This document shows positions 50,814 to 62,000 of a DNA stretch of 64,000 nucleotides, one piece after another. The DNA comes from Glandiceps talaboti (lineage: Eukaryota > Hemichordata > Enteropneusta > Spengelidae), in the NCBI RefSeq assembly GCF_964340395.1, contig NC_135568.1:20098581-20162580 (forward strand), written 5' to 3'. Within the stretch, counting starts at the first letter, position 1. Each line of letters starts with the position of its first letter. The notes beneath the pieces were generated by a model. That model saw only the letters and a program-made list of their open reading frames with translations. It did no database searches and was not told the origin of the DNA. The position numbers were made by a program, and so were the translations under genes.

Positions 50814-51065
50814 GTTTACAAACTGGTCAATTCATGCTATAATTGTCCATCCATTTTGTACAAGGTTTGTTTTAATGTACAGAGCAGACAGCTACGTAAT
50901 AACCATATCTTTCGCATCAGTGCCTCCAGAGTAAATCTGAGAAAATATTCCCCAATTTTAAGATGTTTAACCACTTGTAATGATGTTTTTAAAGCAAATC
51001 CAAACATAGATTTATTTAGTCCTGTTTCTGCCTTTCGACGTGTGCTTCAGGCTGCGTGTTTTTAA
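50814..51065 (+). pseudogene. LINE ORF2 C-terminus, 3' part
   Basis: Continues the LINE frame after the inserted element: VYKLVNSCYNCPSILYKVCF, then RISASRVNLRKYSPILR. It ends DLFSPVSAFRRVLQAACF with TAA at 51063-51065. The terminal pattern (short hydrophobic helix, R-rich stretch, stop) fits non-LTR ORF2 C-termini. No internal stop lies in this part. Confidence 0.8.
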
Positions 51066-51230
51066 TAATTTTTCCTGTTTTGTTGTTTTTATTTCTGTGT
51101 TTGCCTTTTATGTCATGTCACCTCTTTCTGTTATTACTACCCCTTGTTTTTATCTTTTTAGTGCTTGTTTTTCCTTATTTGTTTCTAAAGGTGCCTGTAA
51201 ATGGGCTTTATGCCTGTTGGTTTACCTGAA

Positions 51231-51273
<43 letters not shown>

Positions 51274-51275
51274 AA
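51066..51275 (+). mobile_element. LINE 3' UTR and (ATAA)n tail
   Basis: About 165 bp of T-rich 3' UTR (GTTTACCTGAATAAATAAAT) ends in roughly eleven TAAA units (51230-51275). Short tandem-repeat tails instead of poly-A are characteristic of CR1/L2/Rex-type LINEs, which supports the group assignment. Confidence 0.8.
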
Positions 51276-51477
51276 ACACACTCACAGCTGCCAGTGCATG
51301 AAAAAATGGAAAACATGCAACACAAACTTATTGTTAACAGGTTTGGCATTTAATAAAATTCATGCTAATTTAACAGTACAAGCGATGTGTTGGAAAAATG
51401 ACTATAGCTTACAAGTTACATCTGTTCATATTCGTATGGAGCGGAACGTGAACGTTATTTGTACATTTGTCTGTTTA
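51276..51477. other. Intron sequence after the LINE
   Basis: Short unique segment with no recognised feature. Confidence 0.5.
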
Positions 51478-52233
51478 GTCTGAATCAGATCTACTAACAG
51501 TCAGACTATGTTTAGTCTGGATCAGATCTACTAACAGTCAGACTATGTTTACTCTGGATCAGATCTACTAACAGTCAGACTATGTTTAGTCTGGATCAGA
51601 TCTACTAACAGTCAGACTATGTTTACTTTGGATAAGATCTACTACTAACAGTCAGACTATGTTTAGTCTGGATAAGATCTACTAACAGTCAGACTATGTT
51701 TACTCTGGATCAGATCTACTAACAGTCAGACTATGTTTACTCTGGATCAGATCTACTAACAGACTATGTTTAGTCTGGATCAGATCTACTAACAGTCAGA
51801 CTATGTTTAGTCTGGATCAGATCTACTAACAGTCAGACTATGTTTAGTCTGGATAATATCTACTAACAGTCAGACTATGTTTACTCTGGATCAGATCTAC
51901 TAACAGTCAGACTATGTTTAGTCTGGATCAGATCTACTAACAGTCAGACTATGTTTAGTCTGGATAAGATCTACTAACAGTCATACTATGTTTAGTCTGG
52001 ATCAGATCTACTAACAGTCAGACTATGTTTACTCTGGATCAGATCTACTAACAGTCAGACTATGTTTACTCTGGATCAGATCTACTAACAGTCAGACTAT
52101 GTTTAGTCTGGATCAGATCTACTAACAGTCAGACTATGTTTACTTTGGATAAGATCTACTAACAGTCAGACTATGTTTAGTCTGGATAAGATCTACTAAC
52201 AGTCGGACTATGTTTACTCTGGATCAGATCTAC
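51478..52233. repeat. 37-bp tandem array (CTGGATCAGATCTACTAACA type)
   Basis: About 20 copies of GTCTGGATCAGATCTACTAA then CAGTCAGACTATGTTTA. Variants are GTC/CTC, CAGATC/AAGATC, and one unit lacking GTCAG. The unit contains CTACTAAC, close to the yeast-type branch-point sequence. It is unrelated in sequence to the 37-bp array at 39779. Confidence 0.96.
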
Positions 52234-52836
52234 CTCCAACTAGTATAGTCAGCTATTGCAATGGATTTGATGTGATATTTAAAATGTGTGTGTATATGTG
52301 ACTGGCACATCAATGAAATTAAAATTTGTATTGAAGTGGTGAAATGAGAAACAGCGTGTTTTGCATACTGATGAGACAGCTCTTATTTCTGGTTGCCATG
52401 GGAATAGTTATTTGCTGAAACTAGATTGTATAAGATAGTGGTATTGTATAGCCTCATATTACTGTATTAAATCCAGTTCATTTTTAATCTGTGATATCTC
52501 ATCAAATTTACATCAAATCAAAATACACAAAATATTCACAATCAATTCAAAATGACACTGTATCGTTTATTCATCTTAGGTGACCTATTTACCATATTGA
52601 GTGTCTGAAATGCAACAATACCAGATCAAAGCAAGGAGATTTTTTGTTAACACCCCAAGTTGAGCCAATTTCTCTGCTAAGCAGTGTAGAATTTGTTATC
52701 AATAACATAGGAGGAGATAAGACTTGCCAACCTATTACCTAAATTAATACCAATTTAAATCAGTGCTCAGATGATACCAAGTCAAATTAGATAATTTTTT
52801 TACAAGATTCTGTCTTCTCTCTCAATTCTGTAAATG

Positions 52837-52837
<1 letters not shown>
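52234..52837. other. Single-copy intron sequence
   Basis: No gene or repeat recognised. Confidence 0.5.
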
Positions 52838-52879
<42 letters not shown>

Positions 52880-52920
52880 CCAACCAACCAATCAATCAAT
52901 CAACCAACCAACCAACCGAC

Positions 52921-52951
<31 letters not shown>

Positions 52952-52953
52952 CC
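52838..52953. repeat. (AATC)n/(AACC)n microsatellite
   Basis: About 29 tetramers of CAATC and CAACC type. Confidence 0.95.
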
Positions 52954-53339
52954 AGTGAATTGCCTAAATACAATCTGTTCATGTTACATTTTGGTTGCCC
53001 AAAACATGCAGTTAATGTCGTCAAAAATATAACTGTATAAACATGATTTTGTGTACATGGAATGATTGCGTGTTTATTCGTATACTGGTATGCAAGAGTG
53101 TAAATTTTCAGTGTTGTACTGCAGTGCAAATAGCAATATTATAGTAATGACTGGTACACAATTATATATTGACATTGACCTTGACATCACCTTAGATTTA
53201 TCATACTGTTAATATACATGATGTAGTATATTGAAAACAGACTGTGAAGGAGGTCTTATCACTTGGAATAGATTTGTAGAATAGTATAGATCCAGCCTAC
53301 TCTATCTTTAACAACATTACATACAATTTTATGCTTTTT
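52954..53339. other. Single-copy intron sequence
   Basis: AT-rich sequence up to the next pearl-like head. No feature seen. Confidence 0.5.
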
Positions 53340-54157
53340 TAGTCCCCGCCGGACGAAGTCCGGGACGGGGACTTATGGATTGGGTTCCGTCTGTCCGTCC
53401 GTCCGTCCGTCCGTCCGTCCATCCGTAGCTGTTTCTTGGAGATGCCTGGACCAATTTTTTTTCAAACTTGGTACAGGGGTAACATACAATGTCATACATA
53501 TGCACGTCAATTTGTTTCATGATACGATCCAATATGGCCGCCTAGCAGCCATTTTGTTTGCAAATTTTCCCTGTCTAAAGCCATAACTCAGACATGCTTG
53601 AACAGATCTCATTCAAAGATGGTATTAGGACAGTGTTCTATGACATACATGTGCATATCCATTTTCATCGTGATATGATCCAATATGGCTGCCTGGCAGC
53701 CATTTTGTTTGCGAATTTTCCATGTCCAAAGCCATAACTCAGACATGCTTGAACAGATCTCATTCAAAGTTGGAATTAGGACAGTGTTCTATGACATACA
53801 TGTGCATATCCATTTGTTGTCATGATACAATCCAATATGGCCTCCTAGCAGCCATTTTGTTTGTGAATTTTCCATGTCCAAAGCCATAACTCAGACATGC
53901 TTGAACAGATCTCATTCAAAGTTGGTATTAGGACAGTGTTCTATGACATACATGTGCATATCCATTTTCATCATGATACGATCCAATATGGCTGCCTGGC
54001 AGCCATTTTGTTTGCGAATTTTCCATGTCCAACAAGCAGACACAACATATCTAAGTCTGTTTGATTTAGGTTCACAAGTGTTGTTGCGTGATCAGAGTAG
54101 TGATAATTCCTTAAAACCCAATCATAGCGGGGACTATGTCATTCTCAATGACTTGTT
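53340..54157 (+). mobile_element. Pearl-like family-1 element, complete copy
   Basis: The head TAGTCCCCGCCGGACGAAG with inverted partner is followed by (GTCC)n at about 53392-53425. Four core repeats start with GATACGATCC or GATATGATCC at about 53521, 53671, 53823 and 53975 (spacing about 150 bp). The fourth is cut short. The tail is AGCGGGGACTATGTCATTCT then CAATGACTTGTT. It lies 263 bases before exon 8. Head, tail and size match the 17628 copy. Confidence 0.87.
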
Positions 54158-54420
54158 GAAGAAAAAATGACTGAAACGTCAAACCAACCAATAATTTGTG
54201 ATTCATATTCATCAGTTTTTGATTTGAGACTGCTAACTTGCTGAATAATTACATTGTTTGCCATGGTAACAAGTTCTGTGACCACCATTTTGACAGATAT
54301 TATTGTAAACTTGCGTCAAGTTGATAATGAATTGACAAGGTTAAATTTTCTGTAGTACTCTATCTACAACACAAAACTACAAGTTATTAACTTGTTTTCA
54401 TTTTTTTTCACCTGTTTCAG
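54158..54420. other. Intron end before exon 8
   Basis: Unique sequence ending in a pyrimidine-rich tract and CAG. No other feature. Confidence 0.6.
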
Positions 54421-54513
54421 GAGGTACAGAAGAGACATGGTTTAGGGCTTTCTATTCAATCCTATCTTATAAAGCCAGTACAAAGAATTACCAAATATCA
54501 GTTACTTTTAAAG
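54421..54513 (+). CDS. trio: Trio exon 8 of window: GEF1 DH conserved region 3
   Basis: Acceptor CACCTGTTTCAG, with the best pyrimidine tract of the window; donor GTAAGT; 31 codons; phase 0. The peptide [13 protein letters not shown] is followed by [18 protein letters not shown]. The [16 protein letters not shown] stretch is conserved region 3 of Dbl-homology domains, the long helix that forms most of the GTPase-binding surface. Ninety bases after the donor a 22-bp minisatellite begins whose units contain GTAAGT on this strand. Failure to use the real donor would reach an in-frame TAG at 54553-54555. Confidence 0.97.
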
Positions 54514-54602
54514 GTAAGTCTTATTTTGGTCACCTATTTATCATTTTATAGTTAGACCAAATTATTATGAATTTAAGAAACCACCATATTTGTAGAAGAA
54601 AC

Positions 54603-56853
54603 TGTGACATGCAGACCTAGTAAGTGTGACATGCAGACACAGTAAGTGTGACATTCAGACATAGTAAGTGTGACATGCAGACATAGTAAGTGTGACATGC
54701 AGACATAGTAAGTGTGACATGCAGACATGGTAAGTGTGACATGCAGACATAGTAAGTGTGACATGCAGACCTAGTAAGTGTGACATTCAGACATAGTAAG
54801 TGTGACATGCAGACGTAGTAAGTGTGACATGCAGACATAGTAAGTGTGACATTCAGACATAGTAAGTGTGACATTCAGACACAGTAAGTGTGACATTCAG
54901 ACATAGTAAGTGTGACATGCAGACATGGTAAGTGTGACATGCAGACATAGTAAGTGTGACATGCAGACATGGTAAGTGTGACATGCAGACATAGTAAGTG
55001 TGACATTCAGACACAGTAAGTGTGACATTCAGACATAGTAAGTGTGACATGCAGACATAGTAAGTGTGACATTCAGACATAGTAAGTGTGACATGCAGAC
55101 ATGGTAAGTGTGACATGCAGACATAGTAAGTGTGACATGCAGACCTAGTAAGTGTGACATTCAGACATAGTAAGTGTGACATTCAGACATAGTAAGTGTG
55201 ACATGCAGACATGGTAAGTGTGACATGCAGACATAGTAAGTGTGACATTCAGACATAGTAAGTGTGACATGCAGACATAGTAAATGTAACATTCAGTCAT
55301 AGTAAGTGTGACATGCAGACATGGTAAGTGTGACATTCAGACATGGTAAGTGTGACATTCAGACATAGTAAGTGTGACTTGCAGACATAGTAAGTGTGAC
55401 ATGCAGACATAGTAAGTGTGACATGCAGACATGGTAAGTGTGACATGCAGACATAGTAAGTGTAACATTCAGTCATAGTAAGTGTGACATGCAGACCTAG
55501 TAAGTGTGACATTCAGACATAGTAAGTGTGACATGCAGACATAGTAAGTGTGACATTCAGACATAGTAAGTGTAACATTCAGTCATAGTAAGTGTGACAT
55601 GCAGACCTAGTAAGTGTGACATTCAGACATAGTAAGTGTGACATTCAGACACAGTAAGTGTGACATGCAGACATAGTAAGTGTGACATGCAGACATAGTA
55701 AGTGTGACATTCAGACATAGTAAGTGTGACATGCAGACATAGTAAATGTAACATTCAGTCATAGTAAGTGTGACATGCAGACATGGTAAGTGTGACATTC
55801 AGACATAGTAAGTGTGACTTGCAGACATAGTAAGTGTGACATGCAGACATAGTAAATGTGACATGCAGACATGGTAAGTGTGACATGCAGACATGGTAAG
55901 TGTGACATGCAGACATAGTAAGTGTAACATTCAGACATAGTAAGTGTGACATGCAGACATGGTAAGTGTGACATGCAGACATAGTAAGTGTAACATTCAG
56001 TCATAGTAAGTGTGACATGCAGACCTAGTAAGTGTGACATTCAGACATAATAAGTGTGACATGCAGACATAGTAAGTGTGACATGCAGACATAGTAAGTG
56101 TGACATTCAGACATAGTAAGTGTGACATGCAGACATAGTAAGTGTGACTTGCAGACGGGGTAAGTGTGACATGCAGACATAGTAAGTGTGACATGCAGAC
56201 ATGGTAAGTCTGACATGCAGACATGGTAAGTGTGAAATGCAGACATGGTAAGTGTGACATGCAGACATAGTAAGTGTGACATGCAGACATGGTAAGTGTG
56301 ACATTCAGACATAGTAAGTGTGACATGCAGACATAGTAAGTGTGACTTGCAGACATGGTAAATGTGACATTCAGACATGGTAAATGTGACATTCAGACAT
56401 AGTAAGTGTGACTTGCAGACATGGTAAATGTGACTTGCAGACATGGTAAATGTGACATGCAGACACAGTAAGTGTGACATTCAGACATAGTAAGTGTGAC
56501 ATGCAGACATAGTAAGTGTGACATTCAGACATGGTAAGTGTGACATCCAGACATAGTAAGTGTGACATTCAGACATAGTAAGTGTGACATCCAGACATAG
56601 TAAGTGTGACATGCAGACATGGTAAGTGTGAAATGCAGACATAGTAAATGTGACATGCAGACGTAGTAAGTGTGACATCCAGACACAGTAAGTGTGACAT
56701 TCAGACATAGTAAGTGTGACATCCAGACATAGTAAGTGTGACATGCAGACATGGTAAGTGTGACATGCAGACATAGTAAGTGTGACATGCAGACATGGTA
56801 AGTGTGAAATGCAGACATAGTAAATGTGACATGCAGACGTAGTAAGTATGACA
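54603..56853. repeat. 22-bp tandem array of splice-donor-like units
   Basis: About 102 copies of GTGACATGCAGACATAGTAA then GT. Variants are ATTCAGAC, ACATGG, ACCTAG, ACACAG and AAATGT. Most units contain GTAAGT on the gene strand, and some read ATGGTAAGTG, a good match to the 5' splice site. The minus strand is open for up to 151 codons with MSHLLCLNVT-type peptides because the unit has few stops; no coding is inferred. Confidence 0.97.
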
Positions 56854-58102
56854 TCAAATTTCTCTGTGTTTTAATTTACATCATATCTATACCATATTGC
56901 CATCACTAATTGATATGGTAAGCTTTTGTTTGTTGTAAAGCAACAGTTCTCCAGTTGATTAGTGTTTTTGTTAGATTTTGTGTGTAATTTTACTGGTGTG
57001 TAGAGGTAATATAATTACTCATTGAACAGAAATCAACATCTCATTTTAGCACAACTGAACTGATACAGTTCAGTTGATATTAGATATTGCAGATTGAAAC
57101 TTTGGCCTTTAAAAATGTATATTCCTGGTATAAGAAATGTCATCACTTTAGCCAATTATGAACTGGACTTATAGTTGGTCTGCAGCCATAATTTTAATAT
57201 CAAATTATGATTGCAGTGGATATTGATAACATTCCACTATAATTGTAATAAATACATTATTACTGTTAGACTCGTGACAAGAGGAGCAACATTAATATTA
57301 ATTAGATATAGTAATGATATTCAGGAAAACATAACATTCATGTTAATTTTTGAAGAGTGATAACATGTCACTGAGGTGAAAGTTGAAAGATCATGGGATT
57401 GTATAAGACTATATTCATTGTATGTTGACAATTGGTTTGAAAATGAGAATATGTTTAATGTATCAATTTGAAGGCAAGTAATGAGATTGTAATCAGGGAA
57501 ATAATTGATTGCTAGACAAACTGCCTTGTAGCATTTTACATTGTTCACAAACAAGGGTGTCAAGAGATCTGAGAATAATAGGCTAGTTTCATCAATTGGG
57601 AATATGGTTTTATGGTTTCTATGGTTACATGACATTTACCCAAGATGTAACCAATATATCTTCCGTGTAATGATGTAGGTTATTCCATTATCAATGTAGG
57701 GGTTGGTGATTACGTGCAATGCCCTCCATTTTCAAGTTGTATGTATATTATGATTGCCAGCTGTATACTTGTCTTGACTACTAAGTGTATCCACTTAAAG
57801 ATGCCTACATGAAATAATTATTTTACAAAAACTATAGTTCAATGGGTTTATATTACAACCAGCAAGCTGTTGTCATTTACCATTAGGGGTTAGATGAAAT
57901 TTTCAAGTCTGTATCATCTAAGGTATGTGTGACTTGTTTGAATTTGCATACCATATAAATAATTTCAATACAATTTAATACATGTAGCAATTGTTTGTAA
58001 TATTTGTATCTCAGTAAATATGTCATTTATTTTTATTGATAACAGTCATCGAATTATATCAGTGTAATCTCAGATTATTTGCAATTCCTAATATTTTTTC
58101 AG
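56854..58102. other. Intron sequence before exon 9
   Basis: AT-rich single-copy sequence. A family-2 head remnant AGCACAACTGAACTGATACA lies at about 57049-57080. No gene seen. Confidence 0.55.
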
Positions 58103-58222
58103 GATCTACTTACTTGCTGTGAAGAAGGCAAAGGGGAAATTAAAGATGGCCTGGATGTTATGTTAAGTGTGCCAAAGAGAGCTAATGATGCTATGCATCT
58201 TAGTATGCTCGATGGATTCGAT
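58103..58222 (+). CDS. trio: Trio exon 9 of window: C-terminal part of GEF1 DH domain
   Basis: Acceptor ATTTTTTCAG, donor GTAAGT, 40 codons, phase 0. The peptide runs [40 protein letters not shown]. In vertebrate TRIO the Asn-Asp pair of KRANDAMHL is the site usually mutated to kill GEF1 activity (from memory), and both residues are present here. The end of the DH domain and the PH domain must lie beyond the window. The intron after it opens with an 18-bp array that stays open in the exon's own frame to a TGA at 58898. Confidence 0.96.
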
Positions 58223-58249
58223 GTAAGTATAACATACAGAGACACATAC

Positions 58250-58897
58250 AGTTCTATGCCATGTATTAGTTCTATACCATGTATTAGTTCTATACCATGT
58301 ATTAGTTCTATACCATGTATTAGTTCTATACCATGTATTAGTTCTATACCATGTATTAGTTCTATACCATGTATTAGTTCTATACCATGTATTAGTTCTA
58401 TACCATGTATTAGTTCTATACCATGTATTAGTTCTATACCATGTATTAGGTCTATACCATGTATTAGGTCTATACCATGTATTAGTTCTATACCATGTAT
58501 TAGTTCTATACCATGTATTAGTTCTATACCATGTATTAGGTCTATACCATGTATTAGGTCTATACCATGTATTAGTTCTATACCATGTATTAGTTCTATA
58601 CCATATATTAGTTCTATACCATGTATTCGTTCTATACCATGTATTCGTTCTATACCATATATTAGTTCTATACCATATATTAGTTCTATACCATGTATTA
58701 GGTCTATACCATGTATTAGGTCTATGCCATATATTAGTTCTATACCATGTATTCGTTCTATACCATATATTAGTTCTATACCATGTATTAGTTCTATGCC
58801 ATGTATTAGTTCTATACCATATATTAGGTCTATACCATGTATTAGGTCTATACCATATATTAGGTCTATACCATGTATTAGCTCTATACCATGTACT
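58250..58897. repeat. 18-bp tandem array, open in exon 9 frame
   Basis: About 36 copies of TCTATACCATGTATTAGT, with variants AGG, CGT and ATATATT. It starts 27 bases after the exon 9 donor. Read in the exon frame it gives a repeated SIPCIS hexapeptide with no stop until TGA at 58898-58900. Confidence 0.97.
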
Positions 58898-58900
58898 TGA

Positions 58901-59071
58901 TGTACAAGTATGGTTTTATCACAGATTTAAAACTTACAGACAAGATAGGTGGGGTAGGGTGGGGTAGTATTGATGTGACATAGTTTTCACTCCATGGATT
59001 CCATGTTAATGTCATCCAGACAGTGGGGGGGGGGGGGGACGACGACTGAAACAGACTCATACAACCATCCA
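58901..59071. other. Spacer with G-rich runs
   Basis: Contains GGTGGGGTAGGGTGGGGTAG and a run of about 13 G at 59026-59038. No gene. Confidence 0.6.
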
Positions 59072-62000
59072 TCGACTCCTAGATGACAGTATAGCCAGTG
59101 GTAGCAATGACTCCTAGATGACAGTATAGCCAGTGGTTGTACCAATGACTCCTAGATGACAGTATAGCCAGTGGTTGTACCAATGACTCCTACATGACAG
59201 TATAGCCAGTGGTACCAATGACTCCTAGATGACAGTATAGCCAGTGGTAGCAATGACTCCTAGATGACAGTATAGCCAGTGGTAGCAATGACTCCTAGAT
59301 GACAGTATAGCCAGTGGTTGTACCAATGACTCCTAGATGACAGTATAGCCAGTGGTTGTACCAATGACTCCTAGATGACAGTATAGCCAGTGGTACCAAT
59401 GACTCCTAGATGACAGTATAGCCAGTGGTAGCAATGACTCCTAGATGACAGTATAGCCAGTGGTAGCAATGACTCCTAGATGACAATATAGCCAGTGGTT
59501 GTACCAATGACTCCTAGATGACAGTATAGCCAGTGGTTGTACCAATGACTCCTAGATGACAGTATAGCCAGTGGTAGCAATGACTCCTAGATGACAGTAT
59601 AGCCAGTGGTAGCAATGACTCCTAGATGACAGTATAGCCAGTGGTACCAATGACTCCTAGATGACAGTATAGCCAGTGGTTGTACCAATGACTCCTAGAT
59701 GACAGTATAGCCAGTGGTAGCAATGACTCCTAGATGACAGTATAGCCACTGGTTGTACCAATGACTCCTAGATGACAGTATAGCCAGTGGTAGCAATGAC
59801 TCCTAGATGACAGTATAGCCAGTGGTAGCAATGACTCCTAGATGACAGTATAGCCAGTGGTAGCAATGACTCCTAGATGACAGTATAGCCAGTGGTACCA
59901 ATGACTCCTAGATGACAGTATAGCCAGTGGTTGTACCAATGACTCCTAGATGACAGTATAGCCAGTGGTTGTACCAATGACTCCTAGATGACAGTATAGC
60001 CAGTGGTTGTACCAATGACTCCTAGATGACAGTATAGCCAGTGGTTGTACCAATGACTCCTAGATGACAGTATAGCCAGTGGTTGTACCAATGACTCCTA
60101 GATGACAGTATAGCCAGTGGTTGTACCAATGACTCCTAGATGACAGTATAGCCAGTGGTAGCAATGACTCCTAGATGACAGTATAGCCAGTGGTAGCAAT
60201 GACTCCTAGATGACAGTATAGCCAGTGGTAGCAATGACTCCTAGATGACAGTATAGCCAGTGGTACCAATGACTCCTAGATGACAGTATAGCCAGTGGTA
60301 GCAATGACTCCTAGATGACAGTATAGCCAGTGGTTGTACCAATGACTCCTAGATGACAGTATAGCCAGTGGTAGTACCAATGACTCCTAGATGACAGTAT
60401 AGCCAGTGGTTGTACCAATGACTCCTAAATAACAATATAGCCAGTGGTACCAATGACTCCTAGATGACAGTATAGCCAGTGGTTGTACCAATGACTCCTA
60501 GATGACAGTATAGCCAGTGGTAGCAATGACTCCTAGATGACAGTATAGCCAGTGGTTGTACCAATGACTCCTAGATGACAGTATAGCCACTGGTTGTACC
60601 AATGACTCCTAGATGACAGTATAGCCAGTGGTAGCAATGACTCCTAGATGACAGTATAGCCAGTGGTAGCAATGACTCCTAGATGACAGTATAGCCAGTG
60701 GTACCAATGACTCCTAGATGACAGTATAGCCAGTGGTAGCAATGACTCCTAGATGACAGTATAGCCAGTGGTTGTACCAATGACTCCTAGATGACAGTAT
60801 AGCCAGTGGTAGTACCAATGACTCCTAGATGACAGTATAGCCAGTGGTTGTACCAATGACTCCTAAATAACAATATAGCCAGTGGTACCAATGACTCCTA
60901 GATGACAGTATAGCCAGTGGTTGTACCAATGACTCCTAGATGACAGTATAGCCAGTGGTAGCAATGACTCCTAGATGACAGTATAGCCAGTGGTTGTACC
61001 AATGACTCCTAGATGACAGTATAGCCAGTGGTAGCAATGACTCCTAGATGACAGTATAGCCAGTGGTACCAATGACTCCTAGATGACAGTATAGCCAGTG
61101 GTAGCAATGACTCCTAGATGACAGTATAGCCAGTGGTTGTACCAATGACTCCTAGATGACAGTATAGCCAGTGGTAGTACCAATGACTCCTAGATGACAG
61201 TATAGCCAGTGGTTGTACCAATGACTCCTAAATAACAATATAGCCAGTGGTACCAATGACTCCTAGATGACAGTATAGCCAGTGGTTGTACCAATGACTC
61301 CTAGATGACAGTATAGCCAGTGGTAGCAATGACTCCTAGATGACAGTATAGCCAGTGGTTGTACCAATGACTCCTAGATGACAGTATAGCCACTGGTTGT
61401 ACCAATGACTCCTAGATGACAGTATAGCCAGTGGTAGCAATGACTCCTAGATGACAGTATAGCCAGTGGTAGCAATGACTCCTAGATGACAGTATAGCCA
61501 GTGGTACCAATGACTCCTAGATGACAGTATAGCCAGTGGTAGCAATGACTCCTAGATGACAGTATAGCCAGTGGTTGTACCAATGACTCCTAGATGACAG
61601 TATAGCCAGTGGTAGTACCAATGACTCCTAGATGACAGTATAGCCAGTGGTTGTACCAATGACTCCTAAATAACAATATAGCCAGTGGTACCAATGACTC
61701 CTAGATGACAGTATAGCCAGTGGTTGTACCAATGACTCCTAGATGACAGTATAGCCAGTGGTAGCAATGACTCCTAGATGACAGTATAGCCAGTGGTTGT
61801 ACCAATGACTCCTAGATGACAGTATAGCCACTGGTTGTACCAATGACTCCTAGATGACAGTATAGCCAGTGGTAGCAATGACTCCTAGATGACAGTATAG
61901 CCAGTGGTAGCAATGACTCCTAGATGACAGTATAGCCAGTGGTAGCAATGACTCCTAGATGACAGTATAGCCAGTGGTTGTACCAATGACTCCTAGATGA

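Larger units (their letters stand above)
3175..58222 (+). other. trio: Trio/Kalirin-family Rho-GEF gene, partial, nine exons
   Basis: Gene-level span of the exons listed separately. The nine exons concatenate to 1,091 nt in one open frame, and every internal intron begins GT and ends AG. Junction phases are 0 except exon 5/6 (phase 2). Exon 1 begins with two bases of a split codon. The product order is spectrin repeat, linker, then Dbl-homology domain. The DH part matches the first (Rac/RhoG-type) GEF domain of Trio and Kalirin, not the second: exon 6 reads [10 protein letters not shown] and exon 7 [18 protein letters not shown]. From family knowledge, full-length Trio is near 3,000 residues with Sec14, spectrin repeats, DH-PH, SH3, a second DH-PH and sometimes a kinase. 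Only the middle is here. Vertebrates have TRIO and KALRN, while invertebrates usually have one gene, so the symbol is family-level. The intron between exons 7 and 8 is 33.6 kb. Confidence 0.95.

Noticed and set aside
54573-56857. Many minus-strand MSHLLCLNVT-type frames
   Set aside because: They are phases of the 22-bp array. Their strong ATG starts come from the repeated ACAT on the complementary strand.
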